The translations under genes were made by a program, and so were the position numbers. A stretch of DNA of 53,062 bases from a bacterium (GTDB taxonomy: Bacteria; Babelota; Babeliae; Babelales; JABJEI01), in the NCBI GenBank assembly GCA_018663245.1, contig JABJEI010000025.1, positions 1-53,062 of the forward strand, given 5' to 3'. Shown in pieces: positions 8,195 to 17,638 of this stretch (position 1 is the stretch's first letter; every line of letters begins with the position of its first letter). The notes under the pieces are model-generated. The model saw only the letters and a list, made by a program, of their open reading frames with translations. It was not told the origin of the DNA and did no database searches.

Positions 8195-8578
8195 TTACAC
8201 GCGACGTTTCTTTGGAGGACGACATCCATTGTGTACCAATGGTGTTACCTCACGCAGAACCGTAATATTAAATTTATTTGCTTGGAAAGTACGAACAACT
8301 GAATCTCTAGCAGATCCAGGACCCTGTACATTAATTTCAAGATTTTTGATTCCCAGAGGAATCATATCTTTGGCAAGAGTAGTGGCTATTTGAGAAGCCG
8401 CAAAGGGTGTACCCTTTCGCGAGCCTTTAAAACCAAGTCTTCCCGAACTACAACGTAGCAGTACATCACCCTCAGGTGTTGTAATTGCTACCAACGTATT
8501 GTTGAATGACGACTTGACGTGAGCCACTGCCGTCTCAACGTGACGTTTTTGTTTTTTTGTTTTCTTTTTGTAAGCCAT
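8195..8578 (-). CDS. rpsK: Ribosomal protein uS11
   Basis: uS11 forms part of the 30S platform near the mRNA exit. The 127-residue protein shows the family core: HVKSSFNNTLVAITTPEGDV, GFKGSRKGTPFAAS, GPGSARDSVVR and the C-terminal HNGCRPPKKRRV. Length and gene order (rpsM-rpsK-rpsD) are standard. Confidence 0.97.
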   Translation of the reverse strand: MAYKKKTKKQKRHVETAVAHVKSSFNNTLVAITTPEGDVLLRCSSGRLGFKGSRKGTPFAASQIATTLAKDMIPLGIKNLEINVQGPGSARDSVVRTFQANKFNITVLREVTPLVHNGCRPPKKRRV

Positions 8579-8608
8579 TCTTACTCAATTACCTCTTGAA
8601 CAATAATG

Positions 8609-8977
8609 TTATTTTTTCTTGATCGCTTGACGTCGAGGACCTTTACGCGTACGCGCATTGTTTTTTGTGTTTTGCCCACGAACAGGTAGACCCTGATGGT
8701 GTCGCAATCCACGGTAGCTATGAATGTCGCGAAGCCGTTTAATAGCTTCATGAACACGCTTATTTAGCTCACCTTCAACAACTGGGAACTCTAAATCTAT
8801 AATTTTTTGGATGGTAGCAATCTCATCATCACCCAGATCTTTGACACGCTTGTCTAGATCAACTTTGGCTTTGCCCAAAATAATACGCGATGTATTGACG
8901 CCGATGCCTTTAACACCAGTCAATCCATATTCAACACGTTTATCTCTTCGCAATGTAACGCCACTAATTCGTGCCAT
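8609..8977 (-). CDS. rpsM: Ribosomal protein uS13
   Basis: uS13 sits in the 30S head and contacts the P-site tRNA and the 50S subunit. The 122-residue protein begins [20 protein letters not shown]. It has the helix-two-turn-helix segment and the basic tail with [20 protein letters not shown]. It follows rpmJ as expected. Confidence 0.97.
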   Translation of the reverse strand: MARISGVTLRRDKRVEYGLTGVKGIGVNTSRIILGKAKVDLDKRVKDLGDDEIATIQKIIDLEFPVVEGELNKRVHEAIKRLRDIHSYRGLRHHQGLPVRGQNTKNNARTRKGPRRQAIKKK

Positions 8978-9015
8978 ATAAACCTCTACAGAACGTTCTT
9001 TTAAACAAGATCAAG

Positions 9016-9132
9016 TTACCCTTGACGCTGTTTATGACGCTGATTTTTTTTACAAATGATACGTACTATCTTGCCACGCTTAATAACGCGACAATCACGA
9101 CACATTTTTTTAACTGATGTCCTGACTTTCAT
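9016..9132 (-). CDS. rpmJ: Ribosomal protein bL36 (zinc-binding form)
   Basis: bL36 is the smallest 50S protein and stabilises 23S rRNA structure. A 38-codon frame starts at the ATG at 9132-9130 and stops at 9018-9016. It reads [14 protein letters not shown] and then continues to [10 protein letters not shown]. The zinc ligands C11, C14, C27 and H32 are present, so it is the C+ type. It lies between infA and rpsM, the usual place. Confidence 0.95.
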   Translation of the reverse strand: MKVRTSVKKMCRDCRVIKRGKIVRIICKKNQRHKQRQG

Positions 9133-9144
9133 AACTCTATTCCC

Positions 9145-9396
9145 TTAACCAACATTGGTTGCCTGATTTTTTTTATAGCGTAAGACAATTCGTCCACGCG
9201 TTAAATCATAAGGAGACAGCTCAAGTGCGACTTTGTCACCAGGCAAAATTCGTATGTAATTCATACGCATCTTACCAGAAACATGACCAAGCACCTCAAG
9301 GCCACCTTCAATTTCTACACGAAACATAGCATTAGGTAGTGTTTCTTTAACCACACCATCAACCCTGATTACGTCAGTTTTTGTATTCGTTCTCAT
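9145..9396 (-). CDS. infA: Translation initiation factor IF-1
   Basis: IF-1 binds the 30S A site during initiation. This 83-residue protein is a single OB-fold with the family landmarks [38 protein letters not shown] and [13 protein letters not shown]. It is about ten residues longer than the usual 72, with short extensions at both ends. It lies between map and rpmJ. Confidence 0.96.
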   Translation of the reverse strand: MRTNTKTDVIRVDGVVKETLPNAMFRVEIEGGLEVLGHVSGKMRMNYIRILPGDKVALELSPYDLTRGRIVLRYKKNQATNVG

Positions 9397-9406
9397 GCGA
9401 CTCTTT

Positions 9407-10162
9407 TCATAGGTTCGAACGCGTCAAAATACGAGGACCTTGATTCGAGATCAAAATAGTATCCTCAACATGCGCTGCTCGACTTCCGTCAACTGTTTTT
9501 ACTGTCCATCCATCTTTATCAATAAAGACTTTGTAGTCACCCATGGTAATCATAGGCTCAATTGCAAACGTCATACCATCTCGTAAAATGGGCCCCGTTC
9601 CAGGAATACCATAATTAAGTATTTCTGGATCTTCGTGCATGCGCTTGCCAAGCCCATGACCAGCAAAGTCACGAACAACACCATATCCATTAGACTCAAT
9701 AACTTGTTGAATAGCCGACGAAATATCACCCAGGCGATTGCCCGGTACTGCGCAACTAATTCCAGCATCAAGCGCCTCTTGAGCAACTCGAGCCAAATCC
9801 TTAGTTTTTTGGTCAACCTGACCGACAAAAAATTGCCGAGCCATGTCAGCACAATACCCCTTAAAGGACGCACAAACATCTATTGTCACAAAATCTGTAT
9901 TGCGCAAAATAGTCGACCCACTAGGTACACCATGCACCACCATGTCATTAACTGATATACAGCTTACATGCTGATAACCACGGTATCCCTTCATGCGAGT
10001 GTCTAATCCACGTTCACGAAGTTGTTCTTCTATCCAAAGGTCAATATCATGTGTGGAAGCACCCGGAACAACATGCTTGTTCAATTTTAGTAAAATTGAC
10101 TCAAGCTTGCTTCCAGCTGTTTCCATTTTTTTGATTGCTATCTTGTTCTTAATCGTAATCAT
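9407..10162 (-). CDS. map: Methionine aminopeptidase, type I
   Basis: MetAP removes the initiator methionine from new proteins, using two metal ions. All five ligands are visible: D95 (TID), D106 (CAD), H169 (AGHG), E202 (IEPM) and E233 (HVED). The His of VVHGVPS is also present. The 251-residue length is standard and there is no N-terminal zinc-finger extension. It sits between adk and infA, four bases from adk, in the spc operon. Confidence 0.97.
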   Translation of the reverse strand: MITIKNKIAIKKMETAGSKLESILLKLNKHVVPGASTHDIDLWIEEQLRERGLDTRMKGYRGYQHVSCISVNDMVVHGVPSGSTILRNTDFVTIDVCASFKGYCADMARQFFVGQVDQKTKDLARVAQEALDAGISCAVPGNRLGDISSAIQQVIESNGYGVVRDFAGHGLGKRMHEDPEILNYGIPGTGPILRDGMTFAIEPMITMGDYKVFIDKDGWTVKTVDGSRAAHVEDTILISNQGPRILTRSNL

Positions 10163-10165
10163 AAA

Positions 10166-10858
10166 CTATAAGCAACCCAAATGACGTGTAACTGAATCAA
10201 AAATCTGATCAACCAATACGGATGCATCAAATCCTTCGACTTCAGCACCAGTGTTTCTGTAAAATTCAATGATCTCACGCTCATTTTTATGATAATCGAG
10301 CAAGCGTTGTCTCACAATATCTTCTTTGTCATCATCCCGATGTAACAGCAAACCATCGCACTTATCACAGGCATTCATCACACGAGACTTTGCAGTCCCT
10401 TCAAGCAATGAATAAACCTGAGCACATTTGGAATTACTGCAAATTACTCTGTTGACGATTCTTCTAACAATATCATCATCAGATAACTTCAGCCAAATAA
10501 TACGGAAAACTGCCGTTTCACCTAGCATTTGCGTCAACATGCGAGCCTGTTCAATTGTCCGAGGACAACCATCCAGAATCACAGGAATATCATGTTCTTT
10601 ACGATGATCAAAAAAATCTTTTACCATCTGAACAATAAGACTATCTGCTACAAGTTTACCAGAATTCATAGCAAAGGCTATCTTCTTACCCACCTCAGTC
10701 TGCCGATTTAGATGGTCCCTGCACAAGTTTCCGGTCGAAACATGACAATAAGAACATCGCTCAAGCATTCGCTGCGCAAGTGTCCCCTTGCCGGAACCCG
10801 GAGGCCCAACAAGAACTATGATCTTTTGTAAATCGCGTTGTAATTGATCTGATTGCAT
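10166..10858 (-). CDS. adk: Adenylate kinase with zinc-type LID domain
   Basis: Adenylate kinase interconverts 2 ADP with ATP and AMP. The P-loop GPPGSGKGT is at 18-26. The LID domain carries C140, C145, C164 and C167 (ICSNSKC and ACDKC), a four-cysteine zinc site with an unusual x4 spacing in the first pair. The DGCPRT motif (96-101) precedes the CORE. It lies between secY and map, the classic order. Confidence 0.95.
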   Translation of the reverse strand: MQSDQLQRDLQKIIVLVGPPGSGKGTLAQRMLERCSYCHVSTGNLCRDHLNRQTEVGKKIAFAMNSGKLVADSLIVQMVKDFFDHRKEHDIPVILDGCPRTIEQARMLTQMLGETAVFRIIWLKLSDDDIVRRIVNRVICSNSKCAQVYSLLEGTAKSRVMNACDKCDGLLLHRDDDKEDIVRQRLLDYHKNEREIIEFYRNTGAEVEGFDASVLVDQIFDSVTRHLGCL

Positions 10859-10862
10859 AGCG

Positions 10863-12176
10863 TTATCGTCTCTTTATACGGCCGGTTGTCAGAAATCCTT
10901 CATATCGATGTTCAATCAGATACGATTCAATCTGCGATGACACTTCAAGCGCCACACCAACCATAATCAAAAGTGATGTTCCACCAAAGTGGAATGGTAA
11001 ATAAAGCCACTGCGAAACAATGTCTGGCAAAATAGCAAGTGTAGCCAAATACAGCGCACCAACCAAACCAATACGATTCAACAGATAATCAAAGAAAGTA
11101 GCCGTTTGCTTACCCGGACGAACTCCAGGAATAAATCCACCACTTTTTTTAATGTTCTGCGCAAGCTCGGTAGGATTAAATACCAACGCCGTGTAAAAGA
11201 ATGAAAATGCCATAATTAAAGCAAAGCGAGCTAAATACAAAAATAAAGCGCTACCAGCCATAGCATCAAAAATTCCAAATCCTGACCACGAAGCGGTTAG
11301 ATATGAAAACAATTTAGCAAGCATGGTCGGAACAGACATAACCTGTGCCGCAAAAATCACCGGCATCACACCTGCAACATTAATTTTAAATGGAATGTAT
11401 GAGCTTTGTCCGCCATACACACGATTACCAATAATGCGACGAGCATATTGCACCGGAACCTTGCGTTCACCTTTTTCTAAAAAGATCACACAAACAGCCA
11501 ACCCGATAAACATTACCAAAGCACCAAGCGCGATAAAGATGCTCATTTCACCCTGCTGAACCATTGCAACCGTTCTCTGGATATAAACCGGAAAACGTGC
11601 AACAATACCCGCAAAAATAATCATTGAGCTACCATTACCAACACCATACAGCGATATTTGGTCTGCCAACCACATAACCAACAACGTACCGATCATTATG
11701 GAAAGCAAGAATAGTGCTCTAAAGCTCCATCCAGGACTTAAAGCAAGTCCCTGCATTTCCAAGTAACCAACATACATAGAGCCCCAAAAAAGACTCAATG
11801 CAATGGCTAGATAGCGCGTATACTGATTAATCTGACGACGCCCAAACTCACCTTCTTTTTGCAAAGCTTCGAGCCAAGGAACCGACATAGTTAACAGGTT
11901 CATCATGATCGATGCTGTTATGTAAGGACTAATACCGAAAGCAAATAACGTGGCGCTCTGTAAAGAACCACCAGAAAACACATTCAAATATCCCAAAAAC
12001 CCTTTAGTAAAGAGTCCCGATTGAGTCATATGCTTGGAAAGCAATACCGTGTTTATCCCAACTATTGGAACCAAAGATCCCAGTCTGTAGATAATAAATA
12101 CACCCAGTGTAAACGCTAATTTGCGTACAAGTTCTGGTATTGCAAAAATGTTTCTAATACTTCTTAACAAAATCAC
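10863..12176 (-). CDS. secY: Protein translocase channel subunit SecY
   Basis: SecY is the inner-membrane channel for Sec-dependent export, which the many signal peptides in this window require. The 437-residue protein shows ten hydrophobic segments. Landmarks are VPIVGINT, FALGISPYITASI and the cytoplasmic loop GERKVPVQYARR, plus LVFNPTELAQNIKKSGGFIPG late in the chain. It directly follows rplO and precedes adk. Confidence 0.97.
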   Translation of the reverse strand: MILLRSIRNIFAIPELVRKLAFTLGVFIIYRLGSLVPIVGINTVLLSKHMTQSGLFTKGFLGYLNVFSGGSLQSATLFAFGISPYITASIMMNLLTMSVPWLEALQKEGEFGRRQINQYTRYLAIALSLFWGSMYVGYLEMQGLALSPGWSFRALFLLSIMIGTLLVMWLADQISLYGVGNGSSMIIFAGIVARFPVYIQRTVAMVQQGEMSIFIALGALVMFIGLAVCVIFLEKGERKVPVQYARRIIGNRVYGGQSSYIPFKINVAGVMPVIFAAQVMSVPTMLAKLFSYLTASWSGFGIFDAMAGSALFLYLARFALIMAFSFFYTALVFNPTELAQNIKKSGGFIPGVRPGKQTATFFDYLLNRIGLVGALYLATLAILPDIVSQWLYLPFHFGGTSLLIMVGVALEVSSQIESYLIEHRYEGFLTTGRIKRR

Positions 12177-12191
12177 GTTAGCACCCTTTTA

Positions 12192-12635
12192 CTATCCTAG
12201 CTCCTGGCCAATCTGGCAACCAAGCTCTTCTACAGTTGCACGAGCAGTCTGACTGAATGCGTCAACATTCAATGTCAGTTTTTTCTCAAGCTTACCATCA
12301 GCCAAAATTTTGACTGGTTTGCGTGAGCTTTTTTTAATTATACCCGCAGCAATAAGAGATGCTCGATCAACAACTGCACCTTCATCAAACGCACCGTTCA
12401 AGCGAGAAAGACTTACTATCTCGTATGAAACTCTAAAGCGTTTGTTGTTAAAACCGCGCTTTGGCAAGCGACGAACAAGCGGCATCTGTCCACCTTCAAA
12501 AGCTGGTCCAACTCGACCGCCAGATCTAGCGTTTTGACCTTTATGGCCTCGTCCAGATGTTCCACCACGATCACCACCACGTCCAACGCGTTTGCGCTTT
12601 TTACAAAGACCAACCCTGTTGTGTAAACTAAGCAT
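12192..12635 (-). CDS. rplO: Ribosomal protein uL15
   Basis: uL15 is a late-binding 50S assembly protein. The 147-residue protein has the glycine-rich basic N-terminus (RVGRGGDRGGTSGRGHKGQN) and the KRGFNNKRF motif. It begins one base after the rpsE stop. The rpmD gene (uL30) that normally separates rpsE and rplO is absent, as discussed in the findings. Confidence 0.96.
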   Translation of the reverse strand: MLSLHNRVGLCKKRKRVGRGGDRGGTSGRGHKGQNARSGGRVGPAFEGGQMPLVRRLPKRGFNNKRFRVSYEIVSLSRLNGAFDEGAVVDRASLIAAGIIKKSSRKPVKILADGKLEKKLTLNVDAFSQTARATVEELGCQIGQELG

Positions 12636-12636
12636 C

Positions 12637-13182
12637 TTAACCTTTCACTATCTCTTGTACAGTTTTACCACGCAGCTTTGCCATATGCTCAGCTGATCGG
12701 CATTTTGACAGAGCATTAAGCGTTGCTTTTACAATATTAACCGGCGAACCGTTACTAAGATTCTTAGCAAGAACATCCTTAAGACCAAGCACAGCACAAA
12801 CTGCACGCATTGGGCCACCAGCAATTACGCCAGTCCCCTTATACGCAGAGCGCAATAAAACATTGCATGCACCATGTTGTCCCTGAATGTCATACGGCAA
12901 TGTCACACCACGTAATGCGACATCAATCATCGCCTTACGAGCACGAGCAGTTGCCTTACTAATAGCAGAGGATACTTCTCGGCTTTTACCTAGTCCAGAA
13001 CCAATTTTGCCATTCTGATCACCAGAAACGACAAATGCTGAAAAGGAAAACCGTTTACCACCTTTGGTAACTTTAGTAACTCGCTTTACACTTATAACGC
13101 TATCAACGAATTGATCAGCAGCAGCGCGGGATTCTCTCCCACCATCTCTGCCTCGCCTCGTTTTGTTTCTTGCTTCTGCCAT
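12637..13182 (-). CDS. rpsE: Ribosomal protein uS5
   Basis: uS5 helps form the mRNA entry site and influences decoding accuracy. The 181-residue protein has the double-stranded RNA-binding-like segment with KRVTKVTKGGKRFSFSAFVV. The C-terminal domain contains ARKAMIDVALRG and GPMRAVCAVLGLKDVLAKNL. An Arg/Gly-rich N-terminal extension precedes the core. rplO follows immediately. Confidence 0.97.
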   Translation of the reverse strand: MAEARNKTRRGRDGGRESRAAADQFVDSVISVKRVTKVTKGGKRFSFSAFVVSGDQNGKIGSGLGKSREVSSAISKATARARKAMIDVALRGVTLPYDIQGQHGACNVLLRSAYKGTGVIAGGPMRAVCAVLGLKDVLAKNLSNGSPVNIVKATLNALSKCRSAEHMAKLRGKTVQEIVKG

Positions 13183-13197
13183 AATAAATAATCCCGA

Positions 13198-13551
13198 TTA
13201 AAGCTGTAGACCGCCGTCACGCAACCCTTGAGCAAGTGACTTAACTCGTCCATGATAGCGGTAACCACCACGATCAAAAGCAATTCTATCAATATTTGCT
13301 GCTTGCGCAAGCTTAGCTAGCTCTAGGCCAACAGCATGAGCGATAGCTGTTTTATCCCCCGAAGGTTTCTCCAAATTTAATGAAGAAAAACTAACTATTG
13401 TTCTATGCTGAGTATCATCAATGAGCTGTGCATAAATAGAGCTGTTGCTTCTAAATACACGAACTCGCGGGAACTCACTTGCACGTAATTTTCGTCCAAC
13501 GCGCGCTACGCGTCGTTTTTTTCTCTGAGAGATCATTCGTCCGTAAGACAC
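13198..13551 (-). CDS. rplR: Ribosomal protein uL18
   Basis: uL18 binds 5S rRNA in the central protuberance. The 117-residue protein has the basic N-terminus (RKKRRVARVGRKLR), VFRSNSSIYAQLIDD and the C-terminal FDRGGYRYHGRVKSLA. The start is a GTG at 13551 with AGGA about eight bases upstream. An ATG five codons later is possible but is placed too close to any ribosome site. Confidence 0.95.
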   Translation of the reverse strand: MSYGRMISQRKKRRVARVGRKLRASEFPRVRVFRSNSSIYAQLIDDTQHRTIVSFSSLNLEKPSGDKTAIAHAVGLELAKLAQAANIDRIAFDRGGYRYHGRVKSLAQGLRDGGLQL

Positions 13552-13584
13552 GGCTATATCCTGTATTCTATAGTATTATTCACA

Positions 13585-14121
13585 TTAAGCCTTCGACTTG
13601 CCGGCCTTGCGTGCCACAATCTCATCATCATAACGAACGCCGGTGCCTTTGTAAGGCTCTGGTGGTCGCATTGAACGAATCTGACTGCATACGGTACCAA
13701 GAACTTCTTTGTCGTAAGAACTAAAGGTTAAATTCTGTCCAGATTTATCAGTTGATAAATCAACTCCCTCTGGCAACTCATAATTAATTTTATGGCTGAA
13801 CCCCAGAGACAATTCAATGTTGCGGCCCTTTAGAATAGCTTTGTAACCCAAACCAATAATTTGTAGTTTGCGCACAAAACCAACATCTGCACCCTTAATC
13901 TTATTAGCAAGCAATGCTCGATGAAGACCCCATATCATGTTGGTATCACGGTTCTGAACGCGAGGCTTGAGTGTAATCAAGGCATCTTCAAACAAAACTT
14001 CAATATCATCATGCACAGTGTAAACACCAGAAGCTTTACCACCAGAGTAATGAACTGCTTGGCCTTTTACTTCAACCTTTGTGCCACCAAGGGCAATCGG
14101 CTTACGTCCAATTTTTGACAT
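13585..14121 (-). CDS. rplF: Ribosomal protein uL6
   Basis: uL6 lies near the factor-binding region of the 50S subunit. The 178-residue protein starts MSKIGRKPIALGG. It contains two related domains and ends with the family signature PPEPYKGTGVRYDDE. It lies between rpsH and rplR. Confidence 0.97.
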   Translation of the reverse strand: MSKIGRKPIALGGTKVEVKGQAVHYSGGKASGVYTVHDDIEVLFEDALITLKPRVQNRDTNMIWGLHRALLANKIKGADVGFVRKLQIIGLGYKAILKGRNIELSLGFSHKINYELPEGVDLSTDKSGQNLTFSSYDKEVLGTVCSQIRSMRPPEPYKGTGVRYDDEIVARKAGKSKA

Positions 14122-14130
14122 GCCTACCCC

Positions 14131-14529
14131 TTACCAAACGGTACACAAAACTTCACCACCAACGCGAAGTTGAGTGGCTTTTTTGTCGGTTATAACGCCG
14201 CGATTGGTTGTCATGATCGAAAGACCAAGTCCACCAATTACGGGCGAAAAATTAACAACGCGTTTGTATGAACGGCGACCCGGCGTACTTACACGTTTAA
14301 TTTCGTGAATGACTGATTCACCACGAACATATTTTAAGAAAACTTTAACACTTTTCTCAGTTACCTGATCAGTATTCTCAATAACAACATTCAGTACAAA
14401 ACCCTCATCCTTAAGAATGTTGGCAATATCCTGTCGTATCTTAGAGTAAGGCGCAGACACATGTGGTTTGGACGCCCTAATACCGTTACGAATAATTGTT
14501 AAAAAGTTTCCAATCGAATCAATAGACAT
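14131..14529 (-). CDS. rpsH: Ribosomal protein uS8
   Basis: uS8 binds the central domain of 16S rRNA and regulates the spc operon in E. coli. The start chosen is the ATG at 14529, giving MSIDSIGNFLTIIRNG, with AAGGA nine bases upstream. The longer frame from a TTG at 14547 adds six residues without support. Conserved parts include KRVSTPGRRSY and GLGLSIMTTNRGVITDKKA. The protein has 132 residues. Confidence 0.95.
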   Translation of the reverse strand: MSIDSIGNFLTIIRNGIRASKPHVSAPYSKIRQDIANILKDEGFVLNVVIENTDQVTEKSVKVFLKYVRGESVIHEIKRVSTPGRRSYKRVVNFSPVIGGLGLSIMTTNRGVITDKKATQLRVGGEVLCTVW

Positions 14530-14547
14530 AATTAATATTCCTTGCAA

Positions 14548-14733
14548 TTACCAGCTGGTCTTCTTGACGCCAGGAAGCAAGCCCTGCAAGGCAAACTTTC
14601 TAAAGCAAATTCTGCACACATGGAAAAACCCCATGTAACCTCTAGGACGGCCACACACCTGACAGCGATTACGTTGTCGAGTAGAAAATTTTGGCGTCCG
14701 CTTCGATTTTTCTATAAGTGCTTTCTTTGCCAC
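14548..14733 (-). CDS. rpsN: Ribosomal protein uS14, zinc-binding short form
   Basis: uS14 is needed to assemble the 30S head. This is the 61-residue zinc form with ligands C24, C27, C40 and C43 (RCQVCGR and CRICFRKFA). It lies three bases after rplE, the standard place. No second, zinc-independent paralogue is in the window. Confidence 0.97.
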   Translation of the reverse strand: MAKKALIEKSKRTPKFSTRQRNRCQVCGRPRGYMGFFHVCRICFRKFALQGLLPGVKKTSW

Positions 14734-14736
14734 GTC

Positions 14737-15306
14737 TTATGACCTCTTCTTATCTTGATTTTTTTTCTTAAACGGCATTCCAAAGCTGGCTAACAAAGCC
14801 CTTGTGTGTTCATCGGTCTTGGCTGTCGTATTAATTGACACATTCAAACCGTACAACTTTTCTCCAGCAGCAGCTTCTGCTTCTGGAAATATGTTCCACT
14901 CTCTTACACCAATATTATAACCACCACGACCGTCGATTTTATCGTTTAAACCACGAAAATCTCGAACTTTTGGAAGTGCTAGCGAAATTAGCTTTTCAAG
15001 GAAAACATACATTTGTTTACCACGCAACGTAACTTTGGCGCCAATAGGCATACCTTCACGAAGCTTAAAACCTGCAATAGAATTGCGAGCATAAGTATTA
15101 ACCGAAGTTTGTCCTGCAATGTTAGTTAAAACCTTGCGAACAAGCTTCAAAGCTCGACTGTCTCTGACTGCTTCTTTGCAACCAATATTGAGTACAATCT
15201 TATCAACTTTAGGTACCTGCATAATATTGGAGATACCAAGCTGTTTTTGCAACTCAGGACGAATCTTGCCTGTATACAGTTCAAAAAATTGGGCTGCCTT
15301 ACTCAT
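14737..15306 (-). CDS. rplE: Ribosomal protein uL5
   Basis: uL5 binds 5S rRNA and forms an intersubunit bridge. The 189-residue protein has KIVLNIGCKEAV, KLREGMPIGAKVTLRG and the C-terminal NVSINTTAKTDEHTRALL. A short Lys-rich tail follows. It is flanked by rplX and rpsN. Confidence 0.97.
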   Translation of the reverse strand: MSKAAQFFELYTGKIRPELQKQLGISNIMQVPKVDKIVLNIGCKEAVRDSRALKLVRKVLTNIAGQTSVNTYARNSIAGFKLREGMPIGAKVTLRGKQMYVFLEKLISLALPKVRDFRGLNDKIDGRGGYNIGVREWNIFPEAEAAAGEKLYGLNVSINTTAKTDEHTRALLASFGMPFKKKNQDKKRS

Positions 15307-15333
15307 TCTGTTTCCTTACCCAACCAAATAACT

Positions 15334-15645
15334 TTAAAAGCTTTCATCGTGACGTTTGGAGTAACGCACCTTGGAGCCATTTTCTAACAAACGACAGCCT
15401 ACACGCGTAGGCTTACCAGACTCTGGGCAAATAGGCATTACTTTACACGAAGGAATGTAACGCTCCATCTTTTTAATCCCACCTGTTTGACCAGGATGAC
15501 GAGCCTTGCGATGTGCCGTAATTATAGCAACACCTTGAACTAGTACTCGATCATTGCGAGGATCAACAGCTAAGACGGTACCCGTCTTACCCTTGTCCTT
15601 ACCGGACAGTACCATAACTTTATCATTTTTTCGTATACGCATCAT
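15334..15645 (-). CDS. rplX: Ribosomal protein uL24
   Basis: uL24 starts 50S assembly and sits by the exit tunnel. The KOW motif is clear: [20 protein letters not shown]. The start is placed at the first of two adjacent ATGs (15645), giving 103 residues. The frame extends upstream into rplN without family similarity, so that extension is rejected. An AAGG site lies upstream. The gap to rplN is 16 bases. Confidence 0.94.
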   Translation of the reverse strand: MMRIRKNDKVMVLSGKDKGKTGTVLAVDPRNDRVLVQGVAIITAHRKARHPGQTGGIKKMERYIPSCKVMPICPESGKPTRVGCRLLENGSKVRYSKRHDESF

Positions 15646-15661
15646 AAAATAATTGCCCTTA

Positions 15662-16036
15662 TTAAAGCACTTCTGGAGCAAGCGAAACGATTTTTTGATA
15701 TCCGCCTGCACGTAATTCACGACCAATTGGGCCAAAAATACGGGTCCCCAATGGCTTTTTATCTTTTAAACCACTAATGATAACGGCAGCATTGTCACCA
15801 AAACGAATATAGCTTCCATCAGGACGTCCACACTCTTTGCGTGTACGAACAATAACAGCTGTAACAATCTGTCCCTTCTTAACCTGCCCACCAGGGATGG
15901 CAGATTTAACAGAACATCGAACAGTTTCACCAAGATATGCAAAACGTTTTCCAGTGCTTCCAATAACATGAATACACTGTATCTCTTTTGCACCGGAGTT
16001 ATCGGCAACCTTTAAATACGATTCTTTTTGAATCAT
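15662..16036 (-). CDS. rplN: Ribosomal protein uL14
   Basis: uL14 contacts the 30S subunit at an intersubunit bridge. The 124-residue protein begins [18 protein letters not shown]. It has [20 protein letters not shown] and ends with the typical [22 protein letters not shown] region. Its start overlaps the end of rpsQ by four bases. Confidence 0.97.
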   Translation of the reverse strand: MIQKESYLKVADNSGAKEIQCIHVIGSTGKRFAYLGETVRCSVKSAIPGGQVKKGQIVTAVIVRTRKECGRPDGSYIRFGDNAAVIISGLKDKKPLGTRIFGPIGRELRAGGYQKIVSLAPEVL

Positions 16037-16305
16037 GAGGCCACCTTAGCCGTTTGTGTCTGAACTACATCCAAAAGGTACATGTACTTTGTTTTGGATT
16101 GTGGACGACCTTGGTAAAAATTAACCGTATCACCAACCTTTGCAAGATCATCTTGATCATGCACTTTATACTTCTTAAACGTACGAACAACTTTGCCGAC
16201 ACGAGGATGCGCAAAAACGCGCTCAACCTGAACAACAACCGTTTTATCCATACTATCAGAAACAACAACACCCCTAAAGGTGCGCTTCATCTGCTCATCA
16301 GCCAT
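16033..16305 (-). CDS. rpsQ: Ribosomal protein uS17
   Basis: uS17 is an OB-fold protein that binds 16S rRNA early. The start is placed at the ATG at 16305 ([19 protein letters not shown]), with GAGG eight bases upstream. A further ATG four codons upstream overlaps that site. The conserved [20 protein letters not shown] stretch is present. The gene overlaps the end of rpmC by eight bases. Confidence 0.95.
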   Translation of the reverse strand: MADEQMKRTFRGVVVSDSMDKTVVVQVERVFAHPRVGKVVRTFKKYKVHDQDDLAKVGDTVNFYQGRPQSKTKYMYLLDVVQTQTAKVAS

Positions 16306-16534
16306 TAATTTCCTCATTCATAGCAATAGCAGCCCGCTCACCTAGTTTTTGCGCGAATAACGTTAGTGCACATGCTATGCCCTTACGTAGTTTTGCAAAC
16401 TCACTGGTGTCTTTAGCTGGCTGTGTAACCGAGCGCAATTTAAGCGAAAATAAATCGCTACGCAAGCTACCAATTTTGACATGAAGCTCTTCCAAGCCCA
16501 TGCCTTTCAATTCTTCTTTTAACTTATTGGCCAT
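16298..16534 (-). CDS. rpmC: Ribosomal protein uL29
   Basis: uL29 is a helical protein at the peptide exit and docks trigger factor and SRP. The start is placed at 16534 (MANKLKEELKGMGLEEL), preceded by AGGA at eight bases. The 78-residue protein is helical with the LRSDLFSLKLRS core and a helical tail slightly longer than usual. It overlaps rplP upstream and rpsQ downstream by a few bases. Confidence 0.92.
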   Translation of the reverse strand: MANKLKEELKGMGLEELHVKIGSLRSDLFSLKLRSVTQPAKDTSEFAKLRKGIACALTLFAQKLGERAAIAMNEEING

Positions 16535-16967
16535 CGTTAACATCCTGTTCTATTAGACCCGGACGCTTCACAAAGCGAACCTTCATAGGTAATTTTGACG
16601 AAGCCAAATGAAGTAAATCTTTTGACATTCGTTCATTAAGGCCGGTTATTTCGCAAATCACACGATCACGCTTAACAACAGCAACCCATCTATCGACATT
16701 ACCTTTACCTTTACCCATGCGAGTTTCGGCAGGTTTTTTTGTAACCGGTTTATCTGGAAAAACACGTAGGAAAATCTTACCGATTTTCTTAATTTTTCTA
16801 TTGATGGTAACACGCAACGACTCAATCTGAGCCGCGCTTAACCATCCAGGCTCAACAGCCTGTAGTCCGTAATCACCAAAAGCAACAGTCAAAGCGCCCT
16901 TAGAGCGACCTTTACGACGTCCCCTATGTGTTTTACGGTATTTAACTTTTCGTGGCATTAATGACAT
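16524..16967 (-). CDS. rplP: Ribosomal protein uL16
   Basis: uL16 helps form the A site and is important late in 50S assembly. The 147-residue protein has MPRKVKYRKTHRGRRKG near its start. RMGKGKGNVDRWVAVVKRDR and the C-terminal segment follow. The first ATG (16967) has GGA nine bases upstream. An ATG three codons later is the alternative and matches the usual family start. Confidence 0.95.
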   Translation of the reverse strand: MSLMPRKVKYRKTHRGRRKGRSKGALTVAFGDYGLQAVEPGWLSAAQIESLRVTINRKIKKIGKIFLRVFPDKPVTKKPAETRMGKGKGNVDRWVAVVKRDRVICEITGLNERMSKDLLHLASSKLPMKVRFVKRPGLIEQDVNDGQ

Positions 16968-16995
16968 GGTTTTTTATCCTTCATAAGCACAAAGA

Positions 16996-17628
16996 TTATG
17001 CATCCTTGTACTCACCTCTGCAAATCCACACTTGAACACCAATAATGCCGTATGTGGTCATAGATTCTGCTAGTGAATAATCAATATCAGCGCGCAAAGT
17101 ATGACGCGGAACTGATCCCATACGAACCCACTCAGCTCGAGCGATTTCAGCTCCACCAATTCGACCAGCGCAACGAATATAAATACCCTTTGCTCCAGAG
17201 CGCATTGTTGTAGATGCTGTTCGCTTCATAACTTTTTTGTAGCTAGCTCGTCGAGTCAGTTGATCCGCAATGCTTCTTGCAACCAATGTTGCATCAAGCT
17301 CTGGACGCTTAACTTCTTGAACTGAAACTTCAACATTTTGTCGATTCAGTAGCTTAGCGAACTCTTGTCGCAATGCATCAATCTCTTGACCCTTTTTACC
17401 GATAACGATACCAGGTCTACCAGAAAAGAGCACAATGCGCACAGCATCACCAGCTTTTTCAATAACAACGTTAGCGATCTCAGCATGCTTTAATCGCTTA
17501 TCAATAAAGTTTCTTATGCTCAAGTCTTCAAGCAATTGTTCCCCGTATTCTCCACGGGCAAACCATTTTGCTTTCCAATCAAGATACACACCTGTACGAA
17601 ATCCTATAGGATTTACTTTTTGTCCCAC
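16996..17628 (-). CDS. rpsC: Ribosomal protein uS3
   Basis: uS3 lies at the mRNA entry pore. The 210-residue protein begins MGQKVNPIGFRTGVYLDWKA. The KH domain has GRPGIVIGKKGQEIDALR. The C-terminal domain contains KGIYIRCAGRIGGAEIARAE and ends with GVQVWICRGEYKDA. It lies between rplV and rplP. Confidence 0.97.
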   Translation of the reverse strand: MGQKVNPIGFRTGVYLDWKAKWFARGEYGEQLLEDLSIRNFIDKRLKHAEIANVVIEKAGDAVRIVLFSGRPGIVIGKKGQEIDALRQEFAKLLNRQNVEVSVQEVKRPELDATLVARSIADQLTRRASYKKVMKRTASTTMRSGAKGIYIRCAGRIGGAEIARAEWVRMGSVPRHTLRADIDYSLAESMTTYGIIGVQVWICRGEYKDA

Positions 17629-17638
17629 TATAACGCCT

